From Angiostrongylus vasorum (Eukaryota > Nematoda > Chromadorea > Rhabditida > Metastrongylidae), in the NCBI GenBank assembly GCA_018806985.1, contig JADANN010000434.1, positions 1,860,001-1,924,000 on the forward strand: a stretch of 64,000 nucleotides of DNA, given 5' to 3'. This document shows, in pieces, positions 36,226 through 47,815 of this stretch. Below the pieces are notes generated by a model. The model was not told the DNA's origin, made no database searches, and saw only the letters and a program-made list of their open reading frames with translations. The position numbers and the translations under genes were made by a program. Every line of letters starts with the position of its first letter. The stretch's first letter is position 1.

Positions 36226-39200
36226 ATGGGTGACGCTGGTTTCTTTCGTGGTACTAGCTCAGATCAGGACGGTCGATTCTCTGACAAAGAAAAGAAGTTG
36301 CTCAAGCAGATGAAATTCGAGGATACATTGGATCGGAAGGTATTTTTTTTTATATATTACAACGCGGCATTGTGTTACCGATTTCTTCTCTTAAAATGAC
36401 AACTAGGTTTGTTCTCTAGGCATAGGACTATCTAGGAACGTTCTCAATTCATTGTTTGAAGGATTTTCGGCATGGTTTTTTCTAAGATCAATATGGACAA
36501 AATCAACTTGGACGTCATAAAGCCGTGGATAACGTTACGAATCAATGAAATTCTCGGAATCGAAGATGACGTCGTGATCGAATACATAATGAGTCAGTTG
36601 GAGGAGAAGAATATAAACCCTAAAATCATGCAGGTGCGTTATGCTTGATCCATTTGTAGCTTCTTCATTCCATTCCTTTGCCTGCTTCCCTTCTCTTCTC
36701 TTCTTCATTGAGTGTCTTTTTCTTTCTGTCGTCCTTTAAACTTACTGTTTTATTTTCACTATCCATTCAGATAAATATAACGGGTTTTCTGAACGCGAGA
36801 CGTGCGCGAGAGTTTATGGGTGAGTTGTGGATGCTATTGGTTGAGGCAGACGAATCTGAAGATGGCATTCCACAAAGTCTTATTGAGAAGAAAATCAACG
36901 AAATGCGCAAAGAACCACGTGTAAGTGGAAACGGAGAGGCAAAAGTGGAGCCAACTCCACAGTCATGTGACTGGGCTAACAGGTGACTTTTCATCTAATC
37001 ATTTTCATTGTTTTACTTTTGCAGAGGACACGTGTAACAGTGGTCAGAGGCGCTTTGCAATACATATGGGATCGGTCTGCGCGCTCCAGGCCCGCCAAGC
37101 CTTCCATCCCTGTGGGGTCGGCAAATTGGTACCAGACTTGTCTGGGGAGATAGCAGCACGGGCTCGATACATTGGTAGGCCGCCACAAGTCATTGTAAGA
37201 ACCAGATATACATTCAGTCACCTCCAACGATACTCAATGAAGTCGAATGCATGGTGCACCCTCAGGGAGTGATCAACCCAGAGGGCTTTATCCTTTTATC
37301 CCTTCTACTTCTTTTTTTTTTTTACAAAGATACATAAATTTCATGGGCATTTCTCTCTGTAGTTAATGTCGCTTGTTTCAGATATAGTTCATTATCGGGT
37401 GGTCGTTATACTGGTCCTACGAAAGAAAAGGGAGTGTCTGATGATCGTATTACAAGAATCAGTCCTAAGGGTGGAACACCACCTCGGCATCGAAGAAACA
37501 GTACATCACATGATGATACCCCACCAAGAAGAGTAAGCAAAACCAATTTTAATTTATAGAGTAGTTTAAGATTCTTGTCCCCACTAGAACTTTTTATCTG
37601 GAAATCGCGTCTCATCTCCTAAGGGTGGAACACCACCTCGGCATCGAAGAAACAGTACATCACATGATGATACCCCACCAACAAGAGTAAGCAAAACCAA
37701 TTTTAATTTATAGAGTAGTTTAAGATTCTTGTCCCCACTAGAACTTTTTATCTGGAAATCGCGTCTCATCAAATTACGACGGATGAAATCCGAGTCAAAA
37801 TTCCGTCAGGTTGACATGTGAACTTGCAAGGGAATCTATTATTCGTTCCTTTGTTCTTAACATTCTCCAATAAAGTACAGTTGCTTGCAGGTGTTAACAG
37901 TGTCGTTCAACTTGCGCCTTTTCTGAATCTGCATTCGGATAAATAGTTATTCAGATTCAAAACCTTGATATGGCCTAATGGCGCGTGTAGCACAGTGGTC
38001 CTAGCGGCCATGCGATACGCATGGGATTGATACCAACACCCAAGGCTCACCAAGTTTGTGATCTCCCCCGAGGTCGGCAAATAGGTACCAGACTTCTCTG
38101 GGAGAATAGCAGCACCGGCTCGATACATCGGTAAGCCACCGGGGTCATTTTAAAGGTATGATATGCATTGAATCACCTCCAACGATGCTTACTGAACTCA
38201 GTCCCTTAGGGATTGATCGACGCCGACAGCTTTGACCTTTTATTTAATGTGGTGTAATGGTAAGGTTAGGATAGGTACAGAACAATGCCCAATTCATTTT
38301 ACCTGCTCTAGTTTTATCCATATTATGATTGAAATCGGTTTTTGCTGCTGCTATATAGTGATAAGCTCAGCACGTAACTAATGTGAGGTTCCTTATTGGT
38401 TTTCGATATTCACGACGCGCTTTCTTGTACATGTTATGCTTTCCTTCTTTCTCTTTCTATTCCTGCTTTATGGTGAATATATTCGCATGTAGTAGAGAAA
38501 CATGCGAATTTTTATAAATTTATAGATAGAATCTTCGTTCAGTGGTTCATATCGGTTTAAGGCTAAATGCAAGCGTCTAAATTAAGTGCAAAGCGGAAAT
38601 CAGAACTAATCCTGTCAAATCTTCCTTACTTTCTCATTTTGCTTATGTTTCCTTGCTGAGAAACACATGAGATGGATAGGAATACTTACCACTTTCAATA
38701 TAATTGGTGGGAAGGATTAATGTTGTTCAGTTTTACAGCACTTTTCCACTGCTGTTTCGGTAGTTCTGATGGAGTGCAACTATGCGCTTTTTTCATTTCA
38801 AGAGAGAAAGCAAATATATTGCATTTTCTACAGGATACGCTATTGGTAGAATGTACACTAGTAAATTTTACTCTTAAACGTAGTCATTTGGATCTTTAAT
38901 GTTATTTCTAAGAAAATAGTATTAAAGTGAGTTTACAGCCGGAAGGATCGCATATCTAACGGTTTTCTTTTCTAATAGATTACTACGTTTCCATCAGGAA
39001 GCCCAGCTAAGAATAAACCCATACCAGGATCTACTACCGTCCTGGTATGATAATAGTCGCATGGTGGAAAATCTTCCTCTAATCTATAAAGCTGGCGACT
39101 GCCTGTGGTGGCGACGACCTGGAGCAGACTTTGTCCAGGCTGACTTCAGAACCCCAGGGAACCACAGTGGCTAAATCAGAAATATTCCGAAAAAGTGGAA

Positions 39201-40884
39201 ATAATGCTGGGTCTCGCATAACCAGCGAAGACGTGCCATCCAAGCATCAAGGTATCCAAGTAATCGATTACTACATGGTCTTTTATAAACAACCTCTCTC
39301 AGTATCACTCTTTGCATTCCTACATTTGTCCGTTATACAACGTTATGTTTCAGAAGGCTTACGATGATAAGGAAAAAGAGCGAGGGCGAGATCGCGACCA
39401 ACGTCGTCAGCAGAGGATAGAAGAAGACAAAAAAAGAGAGGCCGAATCAAAGAGAAGAGAAGAAGAAAGGCTAAAAAGACGAGCAGAAGAGAGGGAGAGG
39501 GAGAAACGAAAAGAAGAGGAGCGAGCAAGAGAAAGGTATTTCTGTTCTTGTCATTTATTTCGTGGTTATTACAGTCTCCTGTCCGTATGGTTGGCAATCA
39601 TTTTTTTGCGTTTTTTTTTAGCATGTCCGCCTAATTATCTGTGATCTCATCGGTCACAATTTTGTAGAGAGCGTCGTAGAGCCGAGGAAAGAGAACGTGA
39701 GAAGCGTAGAAGGCGAAGCAGGACTAGATCTCGATCACCGGCGAGGAGACGTTTCACTGAGGGATCTTCGAGTAGCAAGCGCAAACGAAGCCCAAGTCCT
39801 TCCGACTCCGAGGAAGATTTAAAGTTGGCTTTACTTCACTATCCATTCATTCTTTTTCTCTGTTTTATAAGTTGTGTTCTTGTTTGTTGTTTTGCTGTTT
39901 TTTCCTTTTCAAGCACACAACTAGAATGCTGTTACTGGCTTCATATTTACCCGAAAGAACTGCTGGCGTAATGTCAAAAATATATTGATATGTGTGCTGA
40001 TATAAACTTAACCTTCTTTTATACGTAATGAGCCATTTATGTATATACAGCTAGCCATTAGTGCTTTTTTCTTTTTAAAAAGGAAGAAGAGAAAGAAACA
40101 TTCCCGTCGATACAGCGATGACGATTCCGATTATGAAAGGAAACCAAAGAAGGAGAAGAAGTCTAGAAAGCACAAGAAGGTGGGTCGTTCTTTGCCGTAA
40201 TTTCGATGTGAAATTATTATTATATTATCTTGTTATTCTACATGTGCGGACCTTTGAGAGGGATGGGCTTTGCATCATGAACATCAGATTCTTGCCATTG
40301 TTAGTTCTTATTTAATAGATTCTCTCACATAAAACGATCACTGGAAGAGTAGCGGACTGATGAAATTTCATCTCCTACTATGGGTATATCGGGGCGCGTG
40401 CGGTGTAGAGTTGTCGGAAGCGACGCATCGGTGGGCCACGGGAAGTCATTGTATAGGCCAGATATGCACTCAGTCACCTCCAAACGATGCTTAACGAAGT
40501 CGAATGCATGGCGCATCTCTCAGTGATCAGCGCCGAGATCCTCGTCCTTTATACTTTGTACTTTTCTGGTATGGATATTTTAGCAATCGGTGGTTTTCGC
40601 AACCTACGCAATAAGTCTAGTTCCACTGCGCTTCCAAATGAACTCGATAGAAACACTTGCACTACTTTTTTCTCAGAATCAAATTCACGGGTAACTGTTC
40701 TGTGTAGGGTCACGCTAAGTTTAGAAATGATTTCTCTGTTTTTAACTTCATTAGTTCTTGCTATGGAATCTTATATTTGTGTTTGTTTGACTGAACGACT
40801 TTTTTTTTATTGCAGGAAAGGAGAAAGAAAGACAGGAAGAGGTCTCCCACTCCTAGCAGCGATTCACTGAGCGACACCGAATAG
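36226..40884 (+). CDS. rsr-1: Serine/arginine repetitive matrix protein 1 (SRm160/RSR-1) with PWI domain
   Basis: Exons: 36226-36339, 36487-36633, 36771-36982, 37382-37532, 39354-39535, 39668-39823, 40083-40179, 40816-40884 (stop). Phases join cleanly and give about 375 residues. The N-terminus (MGDAGFFRGTSSDQD) and the PWI domain, about residues 39-125 with Pro51-Trp52-Ile53, match SRRM1, a nuclear nucleic-acid-binding splicing co-activator of exon-junction and SR complexes. A charged Arg/Glu/Lys coiled tract (exon 5) and RS/SP-rich exons 6-8 follow, ending SLSDTE. It is much shorter than human SRRM1 because the RS tail is reduced. Exon 3 uses the donor at 36983, not the earlier GT at 36921, because only that keeps the frame into exon 4. 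The ATG sits two bases after TTTTCCAG, a likely trans-splice site. A poly(A) signal lies at 41158-41163. Exons 6-8 recur, decayed, in the left inverted arm. Confidence 0.92.
37025..37298 (+). repeat. Family A SINE in SRRM1 intron 3
   Basis: Full-length sense copy starting 42 bp after the exon 3 donor. Confidence 0.75.
37617..37770 (+). repeat. Tandem duplicate of an SRRM1 exon 4/intron 4 segment
   Basis: Positions 37463-37616 and 37617-37770 are two adjacent 154-bp units that look nearly identical. Each has the 3' part of exon 4, its GTAAGC donor and about 80 bp of intron. The second unit has an AG (CCTAAG) before 37624, so 37624-37686 could be spliced as a 63-bp exon in phase 0. It would add GGTPPRHRRNSTSHDDTPPTR-type sequence to the Pro/Arg-rich linker. 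Whether it is used is unknown. Confidence 0.85.
37980..38242 (+). repeat. Family A SINE at the start of the right arm
   Basis: Counterpart of 4004-4265. The first ~60 bp differ more than the rest, which may mark the duplication breakpoint. Confidence 0.75.
38975..39264 (-). repeat. Family B repeat in SRRM1 intron 4
   Basis: Lacks the GTTGGGAGG end. It lies inside the segment missing from the left arm. Confidence 0.65.
40391..40553 (+). repeat. Family A SINE, internally deleted, in SRRM1 intron 7
   Basis: Head and 3' part are present, the middle is lost. It lies in the intron that the left arm lacks. Confidence 0.65.
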
Positions 40885-41157
40885 TGGGAGTAACGTTGAC
40901 TGCATCGTGTTTTCTATTCCGTTTTTGACGTCATTCTTGATTTTAATGAAAAAAAAAACGAAGAAGGTTCCTTCCTTTGCCTGCGTTATGTCATTCATCT
41001 AAAAAGTCGTAATCCCTTACACATGATCAAATCGTGTGTTTAACATACAGACCACATGGTCTGTTCTCGTTTCATTCACCACGGCATCTCATATTTAGGA
41101 TCGACCGTTATTTCTGTTTGTTGAATTTGGCTTTTTTGTTGACATTTTTGTGTATTA

Positions 41158-41163
41158 AATAAA
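41158..41163 (+). terminator. Poly(A) signal of SRRM1
   Basis: AATAAA lies 274 bp after the SRRM1 stop codon in a T-rich context. A matching sequence exists in the left arm (about 2862-2867, minus). Confidence 0.6.
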
Positions 41164-41286
41164 TGTTAGTACTTTCAGTGCAAGATTTTACATATTCGGT
41201 GTCTTCTATCCTTCTACTTTACGTTTTGTTCGTCATCACTATAGTACGAATTTTGTGAATTCGTGATCTGACCATACATTTGGATT

Positions 41287-41297
41287 GTATTTCTAGG
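41287..41297 (+). promoter_or_regulatory. Likely trans-splice acceptor of TMEM242
   Basis: TATTTCTAG ends at 41296, 22 bp before the ATG and about 133 bp after the SRRM1 poly(A) signal. That spacing is typical of SL2-type intercistronic regions. The site is kept in the left inverted copy near 2726. Confidence 0.45.
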
Positions 41298-41317
41298 GGT
41301 CTGGCCTCTGATTGTAT

Positions 41318-44300
41318 ATGGGTGATGTACAGCAGCAGAACAATCCGACCAGTGCTAGCTTAGGAGCTGTCAGTGTTACGGCTGCTGCTTTACATTCGGC
41401 TGCACGTGTAGCCAATAAAGTAGATTCTACTTCGGTATCTCCCACTGTTGTGAAGGGAAGTAAGTGTGGTCATGGTTTTGTTCATTACATTTCCCTGGAT
41501 TGTCTAGTGTTCTGAGCAAAGTGAAACTCGATTCTTGTTATGTACAAGCAGTGCTTTTACTGGGACAGCACCTATTTGGTCGTTCTCAGTTTTCACTGAA
41601 ACAATGTAGAAAAGAGAAATAAGCCACAAAGTAGTCAGGAATCTAGAAGCAGTGCTCGATAGTTTTGTCTTCGTCTCAGTTGGTAGACTACTTAACCGCC
41701 CAATACTGGTTTTTAGGACCATCTAACATTCTAGGCTAGCTGCCCTTACTCAAAATGAGAACAAAGCTCGCGCTTTAAAAGTCCGATACGTCGCTAGTTT
41801 GTCCACGGCTGCCGTTGGTTTTTGAGCAACTGGAGCTCTAGAGGATCAGTGGCTCGGCGTACTTATAGAGAAGACTTTGCCTTATTGCTCTGAGGATACG
41901 TATTTTTTCTCTATAATGTTATATTCAACACGGAGGAATTGGAGAGAAAAGTTCGAAAATTTGAGATTTTAAACGGAAGTCTGGTATATACAAATTACGA
42001 CGCATTTGAGGACGTTAATTTCGTGTTGGGTGGAATTCTGCGTAGCTGTTTGATTCACTTTTTCGAGACCTGGGCCTCGTTGAAAGGATTGCCAAGAACG
42101 ACGTGTAGGTTCAGAAGACCAACAACATTTTTATTGTGGAAAAGTAGGAGAAATGTGCACCCTACTAAACAAAAATTTTTTAAAAGTTAATGGACTTCTG
42201 TACATATTTATGCATATTTTGGGCGCCTGTTTCGCAGGCATTGTTTTTCTCGTAGTTTTTTGTTTGTGTTACAGTTGAACTTTTTACTTCATACGTAATC
42301 ATAGATACATTCTTTAAGTCCTTGGCTTTGCCTCACTTGCTAGTCTTCTCGCTGGTCTTCGAAGTGCTTGGAAGTATTCTCGACAACCCTGGGCCGCAGA
42401 CTTGCAGAGGTCGCAGGTAATTTGATTTGGAACTTTTCATATAAGTTCACAATGAGTGAAACAATAAGGTCTCTACAATTTAGGTGTTATCTGGAGTTGG
42501 ACTTGCCAGTAAAGCACTTGGAGTTGCTACTATCATTACAGGTGCTGCTCATTTCTGATCGTTTCTTTAAGGAAGTTTTTATTTAATCGTACTTCTCCAT
42601 GCATTAGGGCATGTGCTGTGGTTTCTTGTTTTTTTTTCGTTCTTTGAAAATACTTACTTACTTGATACTTGAATGGTCCGTCCTCACTGATTGCGCGGGC
42701 TCGAGCACAATCTCCATTTTTCTGAGATTTTCTGGTTAAGCCATTGTGGTTCCCTGGAATCCCGAGGTCAGCCTGGCCAAAGTCTGCCCCAGGTCGTCAC
42801 CACCACGAGCAGTCGCAGCACTTGTTGATCAGAGGGAGATTTGCCACTATGCGACTTTGATACCAGGACGGTGGTGCATCCTGGTATTTGTTTACTCTTA
42901 GCTAGGCTTCCTGATGGAAACGCCGGACTCCTCAGCTTGGGTGACCCTAGCGGGGGATGAATCCCCCCGCTGTACATCGCACCCCTGACACCCAGGAACA
43001 CCTCCCAGCCACGATGAGGCGGTAAACCGTTGGAAGGCTTTGGAAATACTATTAGTAATTTTACACAATTTCGAGAAGAAAGTTTCACAAGAGGATTGGG
43101 CTTCGGTGGAATTACATGTGTACATTGGAAGTTCACAAACCTGTTTACTACTTGCCACAATTCACGGAGTAATGGGAAGCATAAATTTTTACATCGTAGC
43201 AGTCATTTCTATCTAGAAGTTGTGTATCAAGGCAGTTATTCTAAGCTCTTTCATCAATGAATTGCGTACTGTTGGTAAAGGAACAAGTTTACTTACTTGT
43301 GTAATGGGCGCGTGTGGCGCAGTGCTCGGAGGCGCCCTGCAGCACACACGTTGGATTGATCCCTACGCCAATGGTCCACCAAGCCTTCCATCCCTCCGGG
43401 GTCAGCGAATTGACACCAGAATTGTCTGGGAGGATGGCAGCAGTGGCTCGCTACATTTTTTAGGCCACCATGAGTCATTGTAAAGGCCAGATATGCATTC
43501 ATTCACCTCCAAACGATGCTTAATGAAGTCGAATGCATGGCGCATCCTTCAGGGATTGATCAACGCCGAGAGCTTTATCCTTTATTCTTGTTACACTTGT
43601 GTACTTGGTTGGTACGTCTTCACTGTTTGTGCTAGATCCAGCACAATTTCCATTTTTTCAGAGCTTTGCTGATCTAGTGTGTGTGGATCCCTGAAATCAT
43701 TCGGTCACCTTGGCCAAAGTCTGCCCTAGGTCGTCACCACCACAGGCAGTTCCCGCCTTTGTGGATCACAGGAAAAATTTGTCACTGGTGACTTATTTGA
43801 TACCAGGATGGTGGTGGATCCTGGTATTGGTTTACTAATAGCTGGGTTCCTGATGGAAACGCGGGAGTCCTCCTTAGCTTGGGAAACCCTGCTGGTGTAT
43901 GAATTCCCTATTGTATATCGCAGCCCATCACCCAGAAACACCTCCCAGCCATGATGAGGTAGTAAACCGATGGGAGTGAGAAGTAAGTTTACCAAGATGG
44001 GAGGGAGAAATAAGTTTACTAAGTGTTTCTGGTGAAAATTTGTCAGAACCTTTATAAATCATTAAATGGTTCTTATTAGCTTGTCATACTAAATTTCACA
44101 GTATTAAAACATCATTGAAATTTATCTATTTCAGTTTCTGGCTTTTCATTGTTTATTGTTGGAGTGTCTTGGATCCTACAAGTGAATACTCCGCGCCAAT
44201 TTGGCACCGCAATGCGCGAAGCGTTTGGTGATTCACTACGTCTTCCACAAAGCCGAAAGTCTCAAACTTTTGAAGAACTGATACTTAGCATCGAGTCGAA

Positions 44301-44349
44301 GAAACATTCATCCGCCGTCCCAAACAAAGAATCGCCTGGTGCCAACTGA
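41318..44349 (+). CDS. TMEM242: TMEM242 family mitochondrial inner-membrane protein, four exons
   Basis: Exons: 41318-41459, 42319-42416, 42484-42541, 44135-44349 (stop). Phases 1, 0 and 1 join to give 170 residues. The signature VVKGILGFASLASLLAGL aligns with the VKGGIFLGTVAAAGMLAGF segment of human TMEM242. It is followed by a SALALRALGW-like stretch (GVGLASKALGVATIIT) and a second hydrophobic helix (FSLFIVGVSWIL). TM helices fall near residues 46-64 and 100-116, and the C-terminal tail is hydrophilic. Family knowledge: TMEM242 is a small two-helix protein reported to assist ATP synthase c-ring and complex I assembly. The gene begins 434 bp after the SRRM1 stop and about 155 bp after its poly(A) signal. 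A TTTCTAG acceptor lies 22 bp before the ATG, which is operon-like. The exon 2 acceptor (CTTTAAG) is atypical, but both inverted copies keep it. Repeats fill intron 3. Confidence 0.85.
42651..43038 (+). repeat. Family B repeat in TMEM242 intron 3
   Basis: Full-length, and also present in the left arm at 991-1373, so it predates the duplication. Confidence 0.75.
43306..43585 (+). repeat. Family A SINE in TMEM242 intron 3
   Basis: Full-length copy marking the far end of the right arm. Confidence 0.75.
43598..43978 (+). repeat. Family B repeat in TMEM242 intron 3
   Basis: Full-length copy just beyond the right arm boundary. Confidence 0.7.
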
Positions 44350-44646
44350 GTCTTAATATATGGAGTTTATATCAGTTTTCAACCTTCATAGTTCTTGATT
44401 TCCTCAGACTTATCAGTGAATGCCTTCAAGTTAAACAGGTTTTTTTTATTATATGCCTCATTTCTACTGCACTATTTATGTCTACTAAAAAATAGTTCAG
44501 ATTGTGCATTTTATAACGTCAAATCTGAGCTTGGCATAAAGCTCCTATCAAACTAGATAAGTAAATAGCCACAGAACTAAAGTTTAAAAGTCAGGGTTTA
44601 AATTTTAAGTTAGATTCGATTTTTTTTTACTATCGTCACTTGTGGG

Positions 44647-44926
44647 GGGCGCGTGTAGCGCAGCGGTTGGAAGCTCCTCACAGTGCATATGGGAGCGATC
44701 CCCACGCTCCATCACCAAGCTTTCCATCCATCCGAGGTCGGGAAATTGGTACTAGACCTGTCTGGGAGGATAGCAGCATTGGCTCGACACATCGGTAGGC
44801 CACCGCGAATTGTTGTAAAGGCCAGATATGCATTTAATCACCTCCAGCGATAATTAATGAAGTCGAATGCATGGCGCATCCTTCAGGGATTGATAAACGC
44901 CGAGAGCTTTATCTTTTATCCTTTAT
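44647..44926 (+). repeat. Family A SINE between TMEM242 and PIGL
   Basis: Full-length sense copy. It accounts for much of the intergenic distance. Confidence 0.75.
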
Positions 44927-45040
44927 CATCAATTGTAGATAGGTAAATCTGTAAACAGAGCAGTGATGAAATTTAAAGACGAAGTCATAGTATTTTTAAC
45001 TCCAAAATATTATTTAAAGAAAATTAGGTGATAATATACT

Positions 45041-45051
45041 AACAGTTTCAG
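45041..45051 (+). promoter_or_regulatory. Likely trans-splice acceptor of PIGL
   Basis: AACAGTTTCAG ends at 45050, three bases before the PIGL ATG. No upstream coding exon is visible, so this is probably an outron acceptor. Confidence 0.45.
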
Positions 45052-45053
45052 GA

Positions 45054-47085
45054 ATGTTTCAGTTTGTTTTGTGCGTTCTTCTTTCCATCGTTATCATTTT
45101 GTTGTTTTCCCTCCGTTGCAATAAATCATTGTCGCTTCGGCCTTTCTCAAAGGTAATATAGCCCATTCTTGTAACGTGAACTTTAAGTATTTCTTGAATC
45201 ATATACTTTCTATGGCAGGTTCTCCTTGTAATTGCACATCCAGATGACGAAACGATGTTCTTCGCACCAGCATTACGAGCATTAACGGCTTCAGGTCATC
45301 GCGTATTCATTTTGTGTGTTTCTAATGGCAACTATGAAGGACTGGTAACTCTTCAGTTACATGTTTCTTGAATGAAGAAGCTTATTGCAGTAATCGACTG
45401 TATTTCATTAAATAGGGATTAAAAAGAAGTTATGAGCTTTGGAAGGCCGTTCGTTTTCTTGGTATCATGTCGTCTGACGTCACAATACTTGATTACGATG
45501 CTTTCCCTGATGGTGGGCGTTGGGATCGTCAGGCGTTGAGCAGCGTTTTGCTGAGGCACATTGAGGTGTGCTTAATATCGAACGATTTGCTTGAATTAAT
45601 GGGTTTGGAAATCAATGAACGTTATGCCTGTATATCCCCTGTGTAAAGGGTTGTGTCAAGCTTTGATGTCAAATGTTCCAAATTCGGAGTAGGTGTGATG
45701 TTATTTATTTTATGATTTTCGACGGTTTTAACACAGGATGTGAAGCTGTTAGTAAAGAAGTCATTCGTTTTTCTGATGACGGCTAAGACAAGAGCGAAGT
45801 TTTGGTGCCGGTTGTTACTTGAAAACGTTTTTTTTAAATTTTATGGAGAGATTGTTAACTTGAGTAAACAATAGTACAAGAGAAATCTTACCCTCTCTGT
45901 TAATTCATGATGTTCCCTTTCTAAGCAGAATGTGAAGAACAAGGACTGTCAAATTGAATGCCGTTGAGCTTGGCCAATTTTTTTATGTGCTTTGTTTGCT
46001 ATTTATGAAATTTCTGAATTGCAGGTGCTCTCTGTCGACTGTGTGTTGTCTTTCGACGCTGGTGGTGTGTCAGGGCATTCCAATCATTCGTCTTGTTTTG
46101 AAGCACTGCAAGATGCCTACACTCGTGGAATTATTCCAGAAGATGTGCAGATTTTCGTCCTCGACTCGGTTCCATTCTTACGAAAATATCTAGGTTATCT
46201 TGACGCTCCAATGTCTATCGCTCGTTCACCATTCCAATATTTTGCGCGAGGCCGTGATGTGGTGGCCGCGTGGCGTGCTATGAGTACACATCGTTCACAA
46301 TTTGTATGGTTCCGTTTTTTGTACATGTTCTTCAGCAGGTAGGAATTGTACTTTTTTTTTTTTTTTTTGCTCCGATTTAGTAGGCGCTTCCACTACGTGT
46401 TTTGAATATCGCTCAGTTGGAAATACGGAGATCACTGGCACTCACTGTTTGCAACTTTTCATATAATAGTGGAAAATGAAACTACAAATGAGGTAAATAC
46501 CATGAGGCATGAATGCCTAATAAAATTGACATCTGAAATTCATGCGAGAATGTCTACTAGTCACCTTTTTATTTACTGCCTACTACTATTTTTCAAGATA
46601 GGGTATTATGTGAATTAAAACCATAATGATGCTAAGATATTTGCAGAACTCCGGACCGCAGGTGTCTGTACTGGTAGATAGAAAACCAGCTGAGAGAAAG
46701 GCCAAACGAGGGACCAGCATGGTTTGATGGTGAATGGCGCCCCCGAAAGGGTAATAGCGTGTTCGATCCCCACCGCAGACACTTGCGGTCCGGAGTTTTG
46801 CATATATCTCAGCATGATTGTGGCTCCAGTTCCCATAATACCATGCCGTGAAAAATTGTATTAGGCAGTTTATCATTGTGATTTCGACTGCAACTTCGGC
46901 TTATCTGGGTTAAATGCCGATTTTACTTCCCATTGATGATCTGCGATTCCCAGTTTTGCTCATGTCGCAGTATCCTTTTGATGGTGTGTTTGCTTTCTAG
47001 ATATGTCTACATTAACACTTTTCGTCGTATTGCACCAATCAACAAAGTCCCAGTTGTCAAACGAAAGAACAAGAAGGTTTTATGA
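45054..47085 (+). CDS. PIGL: N-acetylglucosaminyl-phosphatidylinositol de-N-acetylase (PIG-L)
   Basis: Exons: 45054-45152, 45219-45344, 45416-45565, 46025-46338, 47001-47085 (stop). They encode 257 residues, close to the family's roughly 250. The N-terminus is a single hydrophobic anchor ([17 protein letters not shown]), with the enzyme on the cytosolic ER face. The metal-binding AHPDDE motif is at about residues 39-44 and the second histidine cluster GGVSGHSNH is at about 138-146; both are diagnostic of the LmbE/PIG-L fold. It catalyses the second step of GPI-anchor synthesis, deacetylating GlcNAc-PI to GlcN-PI. The ATG lies three bases after TTTCAG at 45050, an apparent trans-splice acceptor. 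It follows TMEM242 by 705 bp, 280 bp of which is a SINE, so it may be third in an operon. Intron 4 holds a palindromic SINE pair. Confidence 0.93.
46625..46830. repeat. Family C inverted pair in PIGL intron 4
   Basis: GATGCTAAGATATTTGCAGA at the left end and its inverse at the right end surround a rearranged core. Confidence 0.6.
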
Positions 47086-47089
47086 TTAT

Positions 47090-47815
47090 TCAATGGTTGT
47101 AGATTATGTTGTGCTTAACTATCAGTATTGATTAGTTGTTGTGTCAATGGAGAATCAGAGTTTAGTAACATTGTGGGTTATTCTTGCTCACAGTTATAAT
47201 TTGCAAAGTAGTTGAACTTTCGTTGTTGTTGTTGTTTTTCATAACTATTTATAATTTTAATTAGGTAATTGGTATTTTATTGAATTTATATACAAAATAT
47301 GGATACTATGTACCTTATTGTTGTAAGGATTTGCCAAAACAAAACCGAGCGTAGTGAGTACAGTGGATGAAATATATCACGAAGTTCTACTTTTTAATCA
47401 ATGAAGTTATTTGCTAAACTCATCTGTAATACGACTCGAACCGGCTTATGCATGCAGAACTCGTCATCTGAATAGTCTAAATACAGTTCTAAACGTAGAA
47501 CATCCCTGTGGCCGTTTCATTGCAGTGTAGATCTAGCAGCAACCATAATCTGGTAGTGCTTCACCGTTCAAACTACTTGGATTGGAATGATTAGAACTAC
47601 ATCACAGAAACAATATATTGTAATTTAGTAAAGTTTAAAGAGTCCTAGTCTCTGTTTTTGGTGAAACTGCACGTCCCATTCGGGAAGTGCAGTGGAACAT
47701 CCAGAGAAAGTCCTATATATTATGCCGTATAGGGGGAAGTGCATACAACCCCCATTATTCTCTTTACTGAGGAGGTCCTAGCTATTTCATTCCGTTTGTT
47801 GTATCGCATTCCCCA
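47090..47815. other. PIGL 3' flank
   Basis: Presumably the PIGL 3'UTR followed by unremarkable AT-rich DNA. No canonical AATAAA close to the stop was found. Confidence 0.4.

Larger units (their letters stand above)
37980..43585 (+). repeat. Right arm of the inverted segmental duplication (parental copy)
   Basis: This arm contains the intact 3' half of SRRM1 and exons 1-3 of TMEM242. It is the likely source of the left arm because its genes are open and continue beyond it. The arms lie about 33.7 kb apart in opposite orientation and flank src-2 and the SRRM1 5' exons. Confidence 0.88.

Noticed and set aside
36921..36982. GTAAGT at 36921 as the SRRM1 exon 3 donor
   Set aside because: It would join exon 4 in a frame with a stop. 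The donor at 36983 keeps the Pro/Arg-rich frame open.
39343..39597. Minus ORF rich in Leu and Ser
   Set aside because: Shadow of the Arg/Glu-rich SRRM1 exon 5.
41939..42190. 83-codon plus ORF (VRKFEILNGSLVYTNYDAFEDV) identical to 2085-1840 minus
   Set aside because: Considered as a TMEM242 exon because both copies keep it. But it lies in intron 1, lacks fitting splice phases, and its identity is explained by the recent duplication.
42768..43160. 130-codon minus ORF
   Set aside because: It translates a family B repeat and flank and also appears, broken, at 865-1332.
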